From assembly GCA_003235785.1 (NCBI GenBank), contig QJYE01000551.1, positions 1 to 6,888 of the forward strand: a DNA stretch of 6,888 nucleotides, written 5' to 3'. Made by a program: the position numbers and the translations under genes. Shown here in pieces: positions 1 through 6,658 of this stretch. This stretch comes from Nitrospirota bacterium (lineage in GTDB: Bacteria > Nitrospirota > Nitrospiria > Nitrospirales > UBA8639). The notes under the pieces are model-generated. The model was not told where the DNA came from and made no database searches. It saw only the letters and a list, made by a program, of their open reading frames with translations. Each line of letters begins with the position of its first letter. Position 1 is the stretch's first letter.

Positions 1-1
1 T

Positions 2-218
2 TACCCCCTTTTGAAAAATACACAGTCGTACTTGGCCTGGTCGTTCATCGAAGCGGCCTACTTTTCGATGCGGGATGACCCGACTATTCCTCAGCTCTAC
101 CAGCGCACAAACGCCAAGACGAATGTCTTCGTGGCCCTCCGGGCCGCAGCCCCTACTGGCACGAGCCCGTTATGCCCTCATGCGGGGTACAGTGTCCTTT
201 GATGCTCCTTTTGCATAA
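2..218 (+). pseudogene. IS110-family transposase, C-terminal remnant, frameshifted
   Basis: This is the tail of a site-specific DEDD-type transposase/recombinase of the IS110/IS1111 family. In the frame that includes base 11 it reads YLAWSFIEAAYFSMRDDP, then YQRTNAKTN and VALRA. These match the conserved C-terminal block of this family (typically YLAWxFxEAA...YQRKxAKTN...ALKAxAHKLARA). After about base 150 that frame turns into nonsense and stops at 200-202. The expected ending continues in another frame as LARARYALMRGTVSFD and stops at TAA 216-218. A small indel near 148-158 (the 'AHK' position) explains the jump, so the gene is broken. The N-terminal catalytic part lies outside the window, and the TTG or ATG codons inside are not real starts. 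The family assignment is from remembered motifs. Whether it belongs to the IS110 or IS1111 group cannot be told from this fragment. Confidence 0.82.
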
Positions 219-242
219 TCGGGATGCGGACGTGAGCTGGAA

Positions 243-293
243 TAGGGGTTGGTTCGGAACCACGAGATCTGATTGGCCACTGTTGACCCCCTA
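243..293 (+). repeat. Two nested stems after the IS110 transposase stop
   Basis: TGGTT (250-254) pairs with AACCA (258-262) around a CGG loop. TAGGGG (243-248) pairs with CCCCTA (288-293) around it. Together they could fold as an outer stem holding an inner hairpin. The position, 25 bases after the transposase stop, is where IS1111-group elements carry their guide (bridge/seek) RNA. The pairing is seen in the sequence; an RNA role is inference, and short stems of this size also arise by chance. Confidence 0.35.
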
Positions 294-438
294 GTTTGCT
301 CCCGCTACAGGAAGGCCCTGAGACGCCTCGATGCTGAGCCACAACGGAGTTGACGCCAAGAAACGAAACCGCTTCTTTGAGGAAGCCACAGGATTTGTGA
401 ACCTTCGCCATAGACATTCGTCGGGTACTGACCATGTT

Positions 439-467
439 CTGTGGCACGAATGTGCCAAGAGGCACAG
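439..467 (+). repeat. Compact inverted-repeat cluster with two competing hairpins
   Basis: TGGCAC (442-447) pairs with GTGCCA (452-457) over a 4-base loop. TGTGCC (451-456) can instead pair with GGCACA (461-466), also over a 4-base loop. In addition CTGTG (439-443) pairs with CACAG (463-467), which would close the first hairpin into a longer bulged stem. The two 6-bp hairpins cannot form together because they share 451-457. No gene, T-run or known RNA motif accompanies it, so the role is unknown; it could be part of a mobile-element end. Confidence 0.5.
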
Positions 468-640
468 ACCGAGTCAGACGACACGGCCTCAACGGCCTTA
501 ATCCTAATGCAGGCGCCACTAAAACCTAATGAAGACCCAGATGCCAATAAAGGGCCTCACAAGCAGAGCGAGAACGCAGAGTACAGGGCTAGAAAAAGAA
601 GAACTCCAACCAGAGGAGACGTGTGTCCGCTTAACAACGC

Positions 641-1098
641 CTGCTAATGGGTGCCCTAAATCAGACCCCAAATCCGTTGAAGGCAACACTAAAAACCACA
701 GGGTAAACTGAAAAGCCACGACCGAAATTTCTCAGAGATAACGGGCCAGGTGACATCTCAGCAGAATTGCAGCACAGGCTAAAGAAGCAAGGACTCAGCA
801 CACTCGCAGCCAACTGTATCAACCGATGACGCACAGCAAGATCGAATGCTAACACCGCTCACTGAAAAATTGAATTCCGGCAGTAGCCCACTATTACCTC
901 CCTGGCGACCTGAAAGGAGCGATCGGTGCGTTCGTGACACACGACAACACGAAGAGATAACATAAAAGTCAGAACAATCTGCAACCCGAAAAAGTCTGGC
1001 TAGGAAGAAGCCAATCCGTCCTGAACCATCGACGCAAAATCAAGGAGCAAACACTACAACTCCGAAAACGGTTGTCCTTGGGAAGAAAGAAGGCCTAA
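641..1098 (+). pseudogene. IS3-family transposase OrfB remnant (DDE integrase core, C-terminal half)
   Basis: This is a decayed DDE transposase, seen only by combining two frames. From 641 to about 811 the frame containing base 713 reads LKATLKTTG-stop-TEKPRPK, then FLRDNGPGDISAELQ and KKQGLSTLAA. It matches the DNGP block around the second catalytic Asp (codon 737-739). A frameshift near 811-826 leads to the frame of base 826, which reads MTHSKIEC-stop-HRSLKN-stop, HYYLPGDLKGAIGAFV, QNNLQPEKVWLGR and KIKEQTLQLRKRLSLGRKKA, ending at TAA 1096-1098. This matches the family's GKIERxHRSLK, YxLPxDLxxAIxxFVxxYN, NNxTPADVxxGR and basic tail. The catalytic Glu is codon 844-846, about 35 codons after the Asp, the DD(35)E spacing of IS3. 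In-frame stops at 704, 850, 871 and 958 plus the frameshift make it dead. The first catalytic Asp region was not found upstream. Family membership is recalled, not searched. Confidence 0.8.
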
Positions 1099-1230
1099 CA
1101 TGAACCTACAGAGCCAGCACACCACCTTAGTTTCTTAGGCCCTGTGTCCCAATTGTGCTGCCGACATACACTTTTTTGACCATATGAGATCTTAAGAGAG
1201 CCATTTCATATTATTAGACCAGGATAATAG
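1099..1230 (+). promoter_or_regulatory. Leader of the pyruvate dehydrogenase operon
   Basis: Only 132 bases separate the IS3 relic from aceE, so the operon's promoter should lie here or inside the relic. A TTGACC hexamer (1176-1181) resembles a -35 box, and TATTAT (1209-1214) resembles a -10 box. Their 27-base spacing is too wide for a sigma-70 promoter, so I do not call one. ATATGA (1182-1187) and TCATAT (1206-1211) form an inverted repeat that could be an operator. No PdhR-type site (AATTGGTnnnACCAATT) is visible. The stretch up to about 1170 (ending TACA) may be the right end of the IS3 element, since IS3 termini end in CA. That is a guess without the matching left end. Confidence 0.35.
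1221..1226 (+). promoter_or_regulatory. Ribosome binding site of aceE
   Basis: AGGATA has its AGGA core at 1221-1224, six bases before the ATG at 1231. An in-frame TAG (1228-1230) directly precedes the ATG, so the protein cannot begin farther upstream in this frame. This fixes 1231 as the start. Confidence 0.75.
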
Positions 1231-3930
1231 ATGAATACGTCATCACAAGAAAATCGAACGGACAGGACGCCCTTGAGAGATCTTAATCCCGAGGAAACCC
1301 AGGAGTGGGTTGATTCTCTGGATTATATTTTAAGGGAATCCGGAAAAGACCGCGCGGTTTTTATTCTCAGGCGCCTTCAGGAGGAAATGGACAAAGCAGG
1401 ACATCCTCTGCCTTTTACGGCGAATACGGCGTATGTCAATACGATACCTGCCCACCAACAACCGACGTATCCTGGAAATATCGCACTGGAGAAACGGATC
1501 AGAAGTCTGGTGCGTTGGAATGCCATGGCGATGGTCGTTCGGGCAAACCGTACCTGTCCGGGAATTGGTGGACATATTTCCACATTTGCTTCATTGGCCA
1601 TGCTGTTGGAAGTCGGGTTTAATCATTTTTTTCGTGCACCCAATAAACATTCTTCAGGGGATCAGGTGTATTTTCAAGGTCACGCCTCTCCCGGCATTTA
1701 CGCTCGTGCGTTTCTGGAAGGACGGTTGTCCGAAGAACACCTGGAAAATTTTCGGAGGGAATTACAGACGGGAGGAGGGTTATCTTCTTATCCCCATCCC
1801 TGGTTGATGCCAAACTTCTGGCAATTCCCTACGGTCTCTATGGGGCTGGCGCCTCTCATGGGAATCTATCAAGCCCGATTCAACCGATATCTCGAACAAC
1901 GCGGTTTACTGGATACCTCCCAATCCAAAGTGTGGGTGTTTGTGGGAGATGGCGAATCCGATGAACCGGAAAGCATGGGAAGTTTGACTCTCCCTACCAG
2001 GGAGAAGCTGGACAACCTGATTTTTGTCATCAATTGCAATCTGCAACGATTGGACGGTCCGGTTCGTGGGAATGGAAAAGTGATTCAGGAACTGGAGGCC
2101 GCGTACCGGGGGGCCGGATGGAATGTGATTAAGGTCATCTGGGGTGCTGACTGGGATCCACTACTGGACAAGGATCATGACGGATTACTTCGCCACAGAA
2201 TGGGCGAAGTAGTAGACGGATGGTATCAGAAATACAGCGTGGAATCTGGACAATTTATCCGGGAACATTTTTTCGGCGCGTCTCCTGAGCTTCTCAAGCT
2301 GGTGGAACATCTGACTGACGAAAATCTGCAGAAAATGAGGCGCGGAGGACACGATCTGGAAAAAGTGTTTGCCGCCTATCATGCGGCTGTCAATTTCAAG
2401 GGCGCTCCAACTGTCATTCTCGCCAAAACGATTAAGGGTTATGGATTGGGTGAAGCCGGAGAAGGACGAAATGTAACGCACCAGCAAAAGAAATTGAATG
2501 AAACGGAATTGATGACTTTCCGTTCCCGACTGGGAATTGATCTTGATGATCAAGAAGTGGTGGACGCTCCGTATTATAAACCTTCGGATGACAGTGACGA
2601 AATCAAATATTTGCAGGAAAGAAGAAAATCCCTCGGAGGTTATCTCCCGAATCGAAATCCCAAGAAGGCACCTCCTTTGCCAATGCCTGAACATGAGTTG
2701 TTTCAAGAGTTTTTCGAAGGATCCGGTGAACGAGAAGTCTCCACCACCATGGCCTTTGTGCAGATTTTTAATCGTCTTTTGGGAAGCAAGGAGATAGGAA
2801 AATTTATCACCCCGATCGTGCCAGACGAGGCCAGGACTTTTGGGATGGAGCCTTTATTTCGAAAGTATGGCATCTATGCCAGCCAAGGCCAACTGTATGA
2901 GCCTGTCGATTCAAAACAACTGTTGTATTACCGAGAAGCCAAGGACGGGCAAATTCTGGAAGAAGGGATCAATGAAGCCGGTTCAATGGCATCTTTTATT
3001 GCTGCCGGAACGGCCTATTGCACTCATGGCATCAATACGATTCCCTTTTTTATTTTTTATTCTATGTTTGGATTTCAACGCATCGGCGATTTGATATGGG
3101 CGGCAGGGGATATGAGAAGCAAAGGGTTCCTGTTGGGAGGCACTTCTGGACGAACCACCCTCAATGGAGAAGGATTACAGCACCAGGACGGTCACAGTCA
3201 TTTGCTTGCAGCGACCGTTCCTAATCTAATCGCGTACGATCCAGCCTTCGCCTATGAAATCGCGGTCATTATTCAGGATGGCATTCGAAGAATGTATGAG
3301 AGGCAGGAGGACATCTTTTATTACATTACTCTAGGTAATGAAAATTATGCCATGCCGAAAATGCAAGAACACCACCGCGAGGGCATATTAAGGGGAATCT
3401 ATAAGTTTAAGCCGGGGCCCACAGGTCCAAAAATGATAAAAGCTCATCTGTTTGGAAGTGGAAGTCTGATTATGGAAGCCATGCGGGCTCAGACTATTCT
3501 GGCAGAACGTTTTCATGTCTCCGCCGATGTCTGGAGCGTGACCAGCTATAAAGAGTTGCGAAGAGATGCGTTGGAAGTCGACCGGTGGAATCGCTTGCAC
3601 CCTATTGAACCCCCAAGAGTTTCATATATTGAATCCGTTCTGAAAGAAGAAGAGGGCCCCTTTATTGCTGTGTCGGATTATATGAAACTGGTTGCTGAGC
3701 AAATTTATCCCTGGGTTCCAGGCGGATTGATTGTCCTGGGCACGGATGGGTTTGGTCGAAGTGATTCCCGGCCAGCACTACGCAGATTTTTTGAGGTCGA
3801 CGCAGAATGTATGACTCTGGCTACGCTGGATGCGCTGAGCCGGCAAAATAAAATTGAAAAAAACACCGTTCAACAAGCTATCAAAGATTTAAATATTGAC
3901 TCTGAAAAGAAAAATCCGTTGACATCATGA
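1231..3930 (+). CDS. aceE: Pyruvate dehydrogenase E1 component (homodimeric type)
   Basis: AceE decarboxylates pyruvate with thiamine diphosphate and acetylates the lipoyl arm of AceF, acting in the cytoplasm as a homodimer docked on the E2 core. The 899 residues are close to the E. coli length (887) and align end to end, about ten residues longer at the N-terminus. The cofactor motif begins VGDGESDEPES, with Mg/ThDP ligands Asp240 and Asn270 in NCNLQRLDGP. Active-site histidines equivalent to E. coli His106, His142, His407 and His640 are His115 (GIGGHIS), His151 (FQGHASPG), His417 (NVTHQQKK) and His651 (GLQHQDGHS). The catalytic Glu equivalent to Glu571 is Glu582 (GINEAG). The C-terminal domain carries VLGTDGFGRSDSR. 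No key residue is missing. The stop overlaps the aceF start (ATGA, 3927-3930). A clear Shine-Dalgarno supports the start. It differs from the two-subunit PdhA/PdhB E1 found in many other bacteria. Confidence 0.98.
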   Translation: MNTSSQENRTDRTPLRDLNPEETQEWVDSLDYILRESGKDRAVFILRRLQEEMDKAGHPLPFTANTAYVNTIPAHQQPTYPGNIALEKRIRSLVRWNAMAMVVRANRTCPGIGGHISTFASLAMLLEVGFNHFFRAPNKHSSGDQVYFQGHASPGIYARAFLEGRLSEEHLENFRRELQTGGGLSSYPHPWLMPNFWQFPTVSMGLAPLMGIYQARFNRYLEQRGLLDTSQSKVWVFVGDGESDEPESMGSLTLPTREKLDNLIFVINCNLQRLDGPVRGNGKVIQELEAAYRGAGWNVIKVIWGADWDPLLDKDHDGLLRHRMGEVVDGWYQKYSVESGQFIREHFFGASPELLKLVEHLTDENLQKMRRGGHDLEKVFAAYHAAVNFKGAPTVILAKTIKGYGLGEAGEGRNVTHQQKKLNETELMTFRSRLGIDLDDQEVVDAPYYKPSDDSDEIKYLQERRKSLGGYLPNRNPKKAPPLPMPEHELFQEFFEGSGEREVSTTMAFVQIFNRLLGSKEIGKFITPIVPDEARTFGMEPLFRKYGIYASQGQLYEPVDSKQLLYYREAKDGQILEEGINEAGSMASFIAAGTAYCTHGINTIPFFIFYSMFGFQRIGDLIWAAGDMRSKGFLLGGTSGRTTLNGEGLQHQDGHSHLLAATVPNLIAYDPAFAYEIAVIIQDGIRRMYERQEDIFYYITLGNENYAMPKMQEHHREGILRGIYKFKPGPTGPKMIKAHLFGSGSLIMEAMRAQTILAERFHVSADVWSVTSYKELRRDALEVDRWNRLHPIEPPRVSYIESVLKEEEGPFIAVSDYMKLVAEQIYPWVPGGLIVLGTDGFGRSDSRPALRRFFEVDAECMTLATLDALSRQNKIEKNTVQQAIKDLNIDSEKKNPLTS

Positions 3931-5231
3931 GCGAAGAAATTGTGCTTCCTGAATTAGGAGATGGAATAGAAACTTGCGATGTGGTGAACATCCTGGTTTC
4001 CAAAGGCGATGAAGTCACCAAAGATTCAGTTCTCATGGAATTGGAAACCGACAAGGCGCTTATTGAATTCCCTTCCCCGCATACGGGAAAAATTGAAAGT
4101 ATCCATATTAAAAAAGGCGATACGGTTAAAGTCGGTCAGATATTGTTCACTCTGGATAAACGTGATGCATCCAGCGAAAAACCGGAAGCGGAAATCCAGG
4201 AGGGGAAAAAGCCTGCGAGAACAAAAACCCTAAATGGGGACAAAAAACCTGCAGATGAAGAGGGCCAGCTCTCCCCGTTTTCCGAGGAACCTGAAGAACA
4301 ATCTTCCTTGCCTGTTGAGGAAAAGCCCGCGGGGAAACTGATCCCGGCCGGACCCGCCGCAAGAAGGCTGGCCCGAGATCTGGGGATTGATCTTTCCATG
4401 GTGAAGGGGACTGCACGGGGTGGTCGAATTACTCCTGATGATGTCACGGCTCATGCCAAACAGCTTCTTCAATCTGGTTCATTATCAGGTGCGCCAGCCG
4501 TCGAGGAATTACCGGATTTTTCCCAATGGGGTCCCATCGAAACGAAACCACTGTCATCCTTACGCCGGAAGGTCGCCGAGAATCTTTCATCTGCCTGGCC
4601 AAGAATTCCTCTGGTCACTCAGTTTGACGAAGCCGACATTACTGAACTGGAAAAAATGAGAGATAAGAATATTGAGTATGTGAAGCAGAAGGGTGGCAAA
4701 CTGACGATTACGGTATTTGTGTTGAAAGCGGTCGTTGCCGCATTAAAGGCTTTGCCACAATTCAATGCCAGCCTGAATTTTTCTACCAAAGAACTCATCT
4801 ATAAAAAATATTTCAATATCGGGGTGGCGGTTGATACACCATCGGGCCTAATCGTTCCTGTTTTAAAAAATGTGGATCAAAAAAGTTTTACCGAACTGGC
4901 TATTGAATTAACAGAGTTATCGGAGAAGGCCCGTGATCGCAAAGTCTCTCTAGAAGAATTGCGAGGTGGAAACATCTCCATCTCAAATCTTGGCGGCATT
5001 GGTGGAACAGGGTTTACTCCGTTGGTTAACCCGCCAGACGTTGCAGTGGTGGGGCTCTCACGCAACAAGCAAGTCCCAGTATGGAAAAATAACGAAGTTC
5101 AGCCACGGTTAATTCTGCCTTTCAGTGTTTCTTACGATCATCGGGTCATTGATGGCGCAGATGCGGTCCGGTTTTCACGATTGATTGCGCACGAACTGGA
5201 AACGTATCAAGAGTTACTGTTGGAAGGATAA
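3927..5231 (+). CDS. aceF: Dihydrolipoamide acetyltransferase, E2 of pyruvate dehydrogenase
   Basis: AceF forms the core of the complex and moves the acetyl group from its lipoyl arm to CoA. Three parts can be seen in its 434 residues. Residues 1-78 are one lipoyl domain, with the lipoylated lysine Lys43 in ELETDKA. A flexible linker rich in Glu, Pro and Lys follows (about 80-137). The peripheral subunit-binding domain is 139-174 (PAARRLARDLGI...GTARGGRITPDDV). The catalytic domain is about 203-434, with NISISNLGGIGG and the active-site SYDHRVIDGAD (His405, Asp409). E. coli AceF has three lipoyl domains and about 630 residues; this one has a single domain, the commoner bacterial arrangement. 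The catalytic domain is nevertheless AceF-like rather than SucB-like, and the partner aceE confirms pyruvate as the substrate. No strong Shine-Dalgarno precedes the ATG, and the 4-base overlap with aceE suggests translational coupling. Confidence 0.97.
   Translation: MSEEIVLPELGDGIETCDVVNILVSKGDEVTKDSVLMELETDKALIEFPSPHTGKIESIHIKKGDTVKVGQILFTLDKRDASSEKPEAEIQEGKKPARTKTLNGDKKPADEEGQLSPFSEEPEEQSSLPVEEKPAGKLIPAGPAARRLARDLGIDLSMVKGTARGGRITPDDVTAHAKQLLQSGSLSGAPAVEELPDFSQWGPIETKPLSSLRRKVAENLSSAWPRIPLVTQFDEADITELEKMRDKNIEYVKQKGGKLTITVFVLKAVVAALKALPQFNASLNFSTKELIYKKYFNIGVAVDTPSGLIVPVLKNVDQKSFTELAIELTELSEKARDRKVSLEELRGGNISISNLGGIGGTGFTPLVNPPDVAVVGLSRNKQVPVWKNNEVQPRLILPFSVSYDHRVIDGADAVRFSRLIAHELETYQELLLEG
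5222..5228 (+). promoter_or_regulatory. Ribosome binding site of lpdA inside the aceF 3' end
   Basis: GGAAGGA lies within the last codons of aceF. It is 5 bases before the ATG at 5234 and 8 bases before a second ATG at 5237, which has the better spacing. A third in-frame ATG is at 5246. The true N-terminus may therefore be residue 1, 2 or 5 of the longest reading. Confidence 0.65.
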
Positions 5232-5233
5232 CG

Positions 5234-6658
5234 ATGATGACTAACATGAACAAAAAACACCTTCTGGTTCTGGGAGGGGGTCCGGGAGGTTATGCTGCGG
5301 CATTTCTTGCGGCGGACATGGGCATGAACGTGACCCTTGTGGATTCTGGGCAGAAGCCTGGAGGAGTCTGCCTCCATCGGGGTTGCATTCCTTCGAAAGC
5401 GTTACTCCACCTGGCAAAACTCATCAATGAGACTCGTGAGGCAAAAGACTGGGGAATCGAATTTGGTGAACCCAAGATCAATATCGGCCAAATACGAAAA
5501 TGGAAGAACCAAGTGGTGGATAAAATGGCCAGCGGTCTGGTTACGCTCTGTAAAAAGCGAGGGGTCCATTTCGTGACAGGACATGGAATTTTTCTGGATT
5601 CCAATACGATCGTGGTTTCCGGCAAGGATAGGATAGGTTTTGACCATTGTATTCTTGCCGTAGGTTCCAGACCCATTCTTCCGGAAATGTTTGCAACACT
5701 CGATCCTCCGGCTTTGGATTCCACCTCCGCGCTGGAACTAGATGACTTACCCAAAAAAATTCTGGTCGTCGGGGGAGGTTATATCGGTCTGGAAATGGGA
5801 ACGGTGTATGCGGCCCTCGGGAGCAAAGTGACGGTTGTGGAAATGATGGACCGCTTGCTCCCAGGCGTGGATACGGATTTGGTCAGACCGCTTCAGTTGA
5901 GGTTAAACAAACAGTTTGAAAATATTTTTCTCAAAACCAGAGTCCAATCCGTTGAGAAAAAGAAGTCCGGGTTTAAAGCCGTCTTGGAAGGGGCGGTCTC
6001 TGAAAAAGAACTGATGTTTGATCAAATCCTGGTTTCCGTAGGCCGTCAACCCAACTCAACCGGAATCGGACTGGAACACACCAAGGTCAAGACCGATGAA
6101 AACGGATTTGTCGAGATCGATAATCAGCAGAAAACCACAGACGCCTCGATTTCCGCCATTGGAGATGTCGTGGGGGGAGCGATGCTGGCTCATAAAGCGG
6201 CCGCGGAGGCTCGCGTCGCAGTCGAAGTGATTGCTGGAAAAGAAGAAATATTTGATCATCGGGCGATTCCTGCAGTCGTTTTTACCGACCCCGAAATTGC
6301 CTGGGCTGGGCTAACGGAAGCCGAAGCGCAAAACATGAATCGAGAAATCAACGTAGCAAAATTTCCCTGGGGCGCCTCAGGAAGAGCGCAGACTCTTGGG
6401 AGACCAGATGGCTTCACCAAATTGATTCTGGATCCTGAAACCGGGCAAATTCTGGGGATGGGACTTGTTGGTTCCGGAGCAGGTGAGTTGATCGGGGAGG
6501 GGGTGTTCGCCATTGAAATGGGGGCTTTGGCCCAGGATCTGGCTTTCTCGATTCATCCTCATCCTACGCTTTCTGAAACCCTCATGGAAGCAGCAGAGGT
6601 TTACCTCGGAAAATCTCCGCACGTGTATCAAAAGTCCTCATGGAGAGCAGAAGAGTAA
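5234..6658 (+). CDS. lpdA: Dihydrolipoyl dehydrogenase, E3 of pyruvate dehydrogenase
   Basis: This flavoprotein reoxidises the dihydrolipoyl arm of AceF and passes the electrons through FAD to NAD+. In the 474 residues, the FAD-binding Rossmann motif is GGGPGG (14-19), closing with Asp37. The redox disulfide is Cys46/Cys51 in GGVCLHRGCIPSK. The NAD-binding motif is GGGYIG (180-185). The second FAD motif is AIGDVVGGAMLAHKA with Asp311. The dimerisation domain has VFTDPEIAWAGLTEAEA and ends in the active-site pair His443/Glu448 of HPHPTLSETLMEAAE. Some AceE-linked E3 proteins (Neisseria, Ralstonia) carry an N-terminal lipoyl domain; this one does not. It starts two bases after aceF stops, so it is third in the operon. 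Because E3 is shared between 2-oxo acid complexes, it may also serve 2-oxoglutarate dehydrogenase or the glycine cleavage system if no other lpd exists. Which of the clustered ATG codons is used is uncertain by up to four residues. Confidence 0.97.
   Translation: MMTNMNKKHLLVLGGGPGGYAAAFLAADMGMNVTLVDSGQKPGGVCLHRGCIPSKALLHLAKLINETREAKDWGIEFGEPKINIGQIRKWKNQVVDKMASGLVTLCKKRGVHFVTGHGIFLDSNTIVVSGKDRIGFDHCILAVGSRPILPEMFATLDPPALDSTSALELDDLPKKILVVGGGYIGLEMGTVYAALGSKVTVVEMMDRLLPGVDTDLVRPLQLRLNKQFENIFLKTRVQSVEKKKSGFKAVLEGAVSEKELMFDQILVSVGRQPNSTGIGLEHTKVKTDENGFVEIDNQQKTTDASISAIGDVVGGAMLAHKAAAEARVAVEVIAGKEEIFDHRAIPAVVFTDPEIAWAGLTEAEAQNMNREINVAKFPWGASGRAQTLGRPDGFTKLILDPETGQILGMGLVGSGAGELIGEGVFAIEMGALAQDLAFSIHPHPTLSETLMEAAEVYLGKSPHVYQKSSWRAEE

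Larger units (their letters stand above)
219..640. other. Non-coding stretch with hairpins between two transposon relics
   Basis: No gene is supported here. The longest readable stretches are a 56-codon plus-strand frame (331-501) and antisense frames of 80-113 codons. They lack ribosome binding sites and familiar motifs, so I do not call them. The first ~80 bases directly follow the IS110 transposase stop and are probably the non-coding right part of that element. They contain a compact hairpin (250-262) inside a second stem (243-248 with 288-293). Further on are a hairpin cluster (439-467) and a 7-base direct repeat ACGGCCT at 483-489 and 492-498. Bases from about 520 are A-rich and T-poor like the IS3 relic that follows, so the lost N-terminal half of that transposase may lie here, but I could not align it. 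Confidence 0.5.

Noticed and set aside
442..456. Sigma-54 promoter (TGGCACG followed by TGC)
   Set aside because: The GG-to-GC spacing is one base short of the required -24/-12 arrangement, the sequence is explained by a palindromic hairpin, and no gene follows.
178..519. A 113-codon minus-strand open frame, with an overlapping 80-codon one at 305-547
   Set aside because: They lie antisense to the IS110 tail and intergenic DNA, the longer one starts at a GTG without a ribosome binding site, and neither translation shows a recognisable domain.
529..711. A 60-codon plus-strand open frame ahead of the IS3 relic
   Set aside because: Its last part overlaps the relic in a frame different from the one with DDE homology, and the rest matches nothing I know. 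The A-rich, T-poor composition by itself keeps frames open.
1176..1214. Sigma-70 promoter from TTGACC and TATTAT
   Set aside because: The spacer is 27 bases, far from the usual 16-18, and nothing like a -10 box lies at the proper distance from TTGACC.
1330..6631. Many antisense and off-frame open frames of 60-173 codons inside aceE, aceF and lpdA
   Set aside because: All are shadows of the three well-supported genes, whose frames are intact from start to stop with conserved catalytic motifs.
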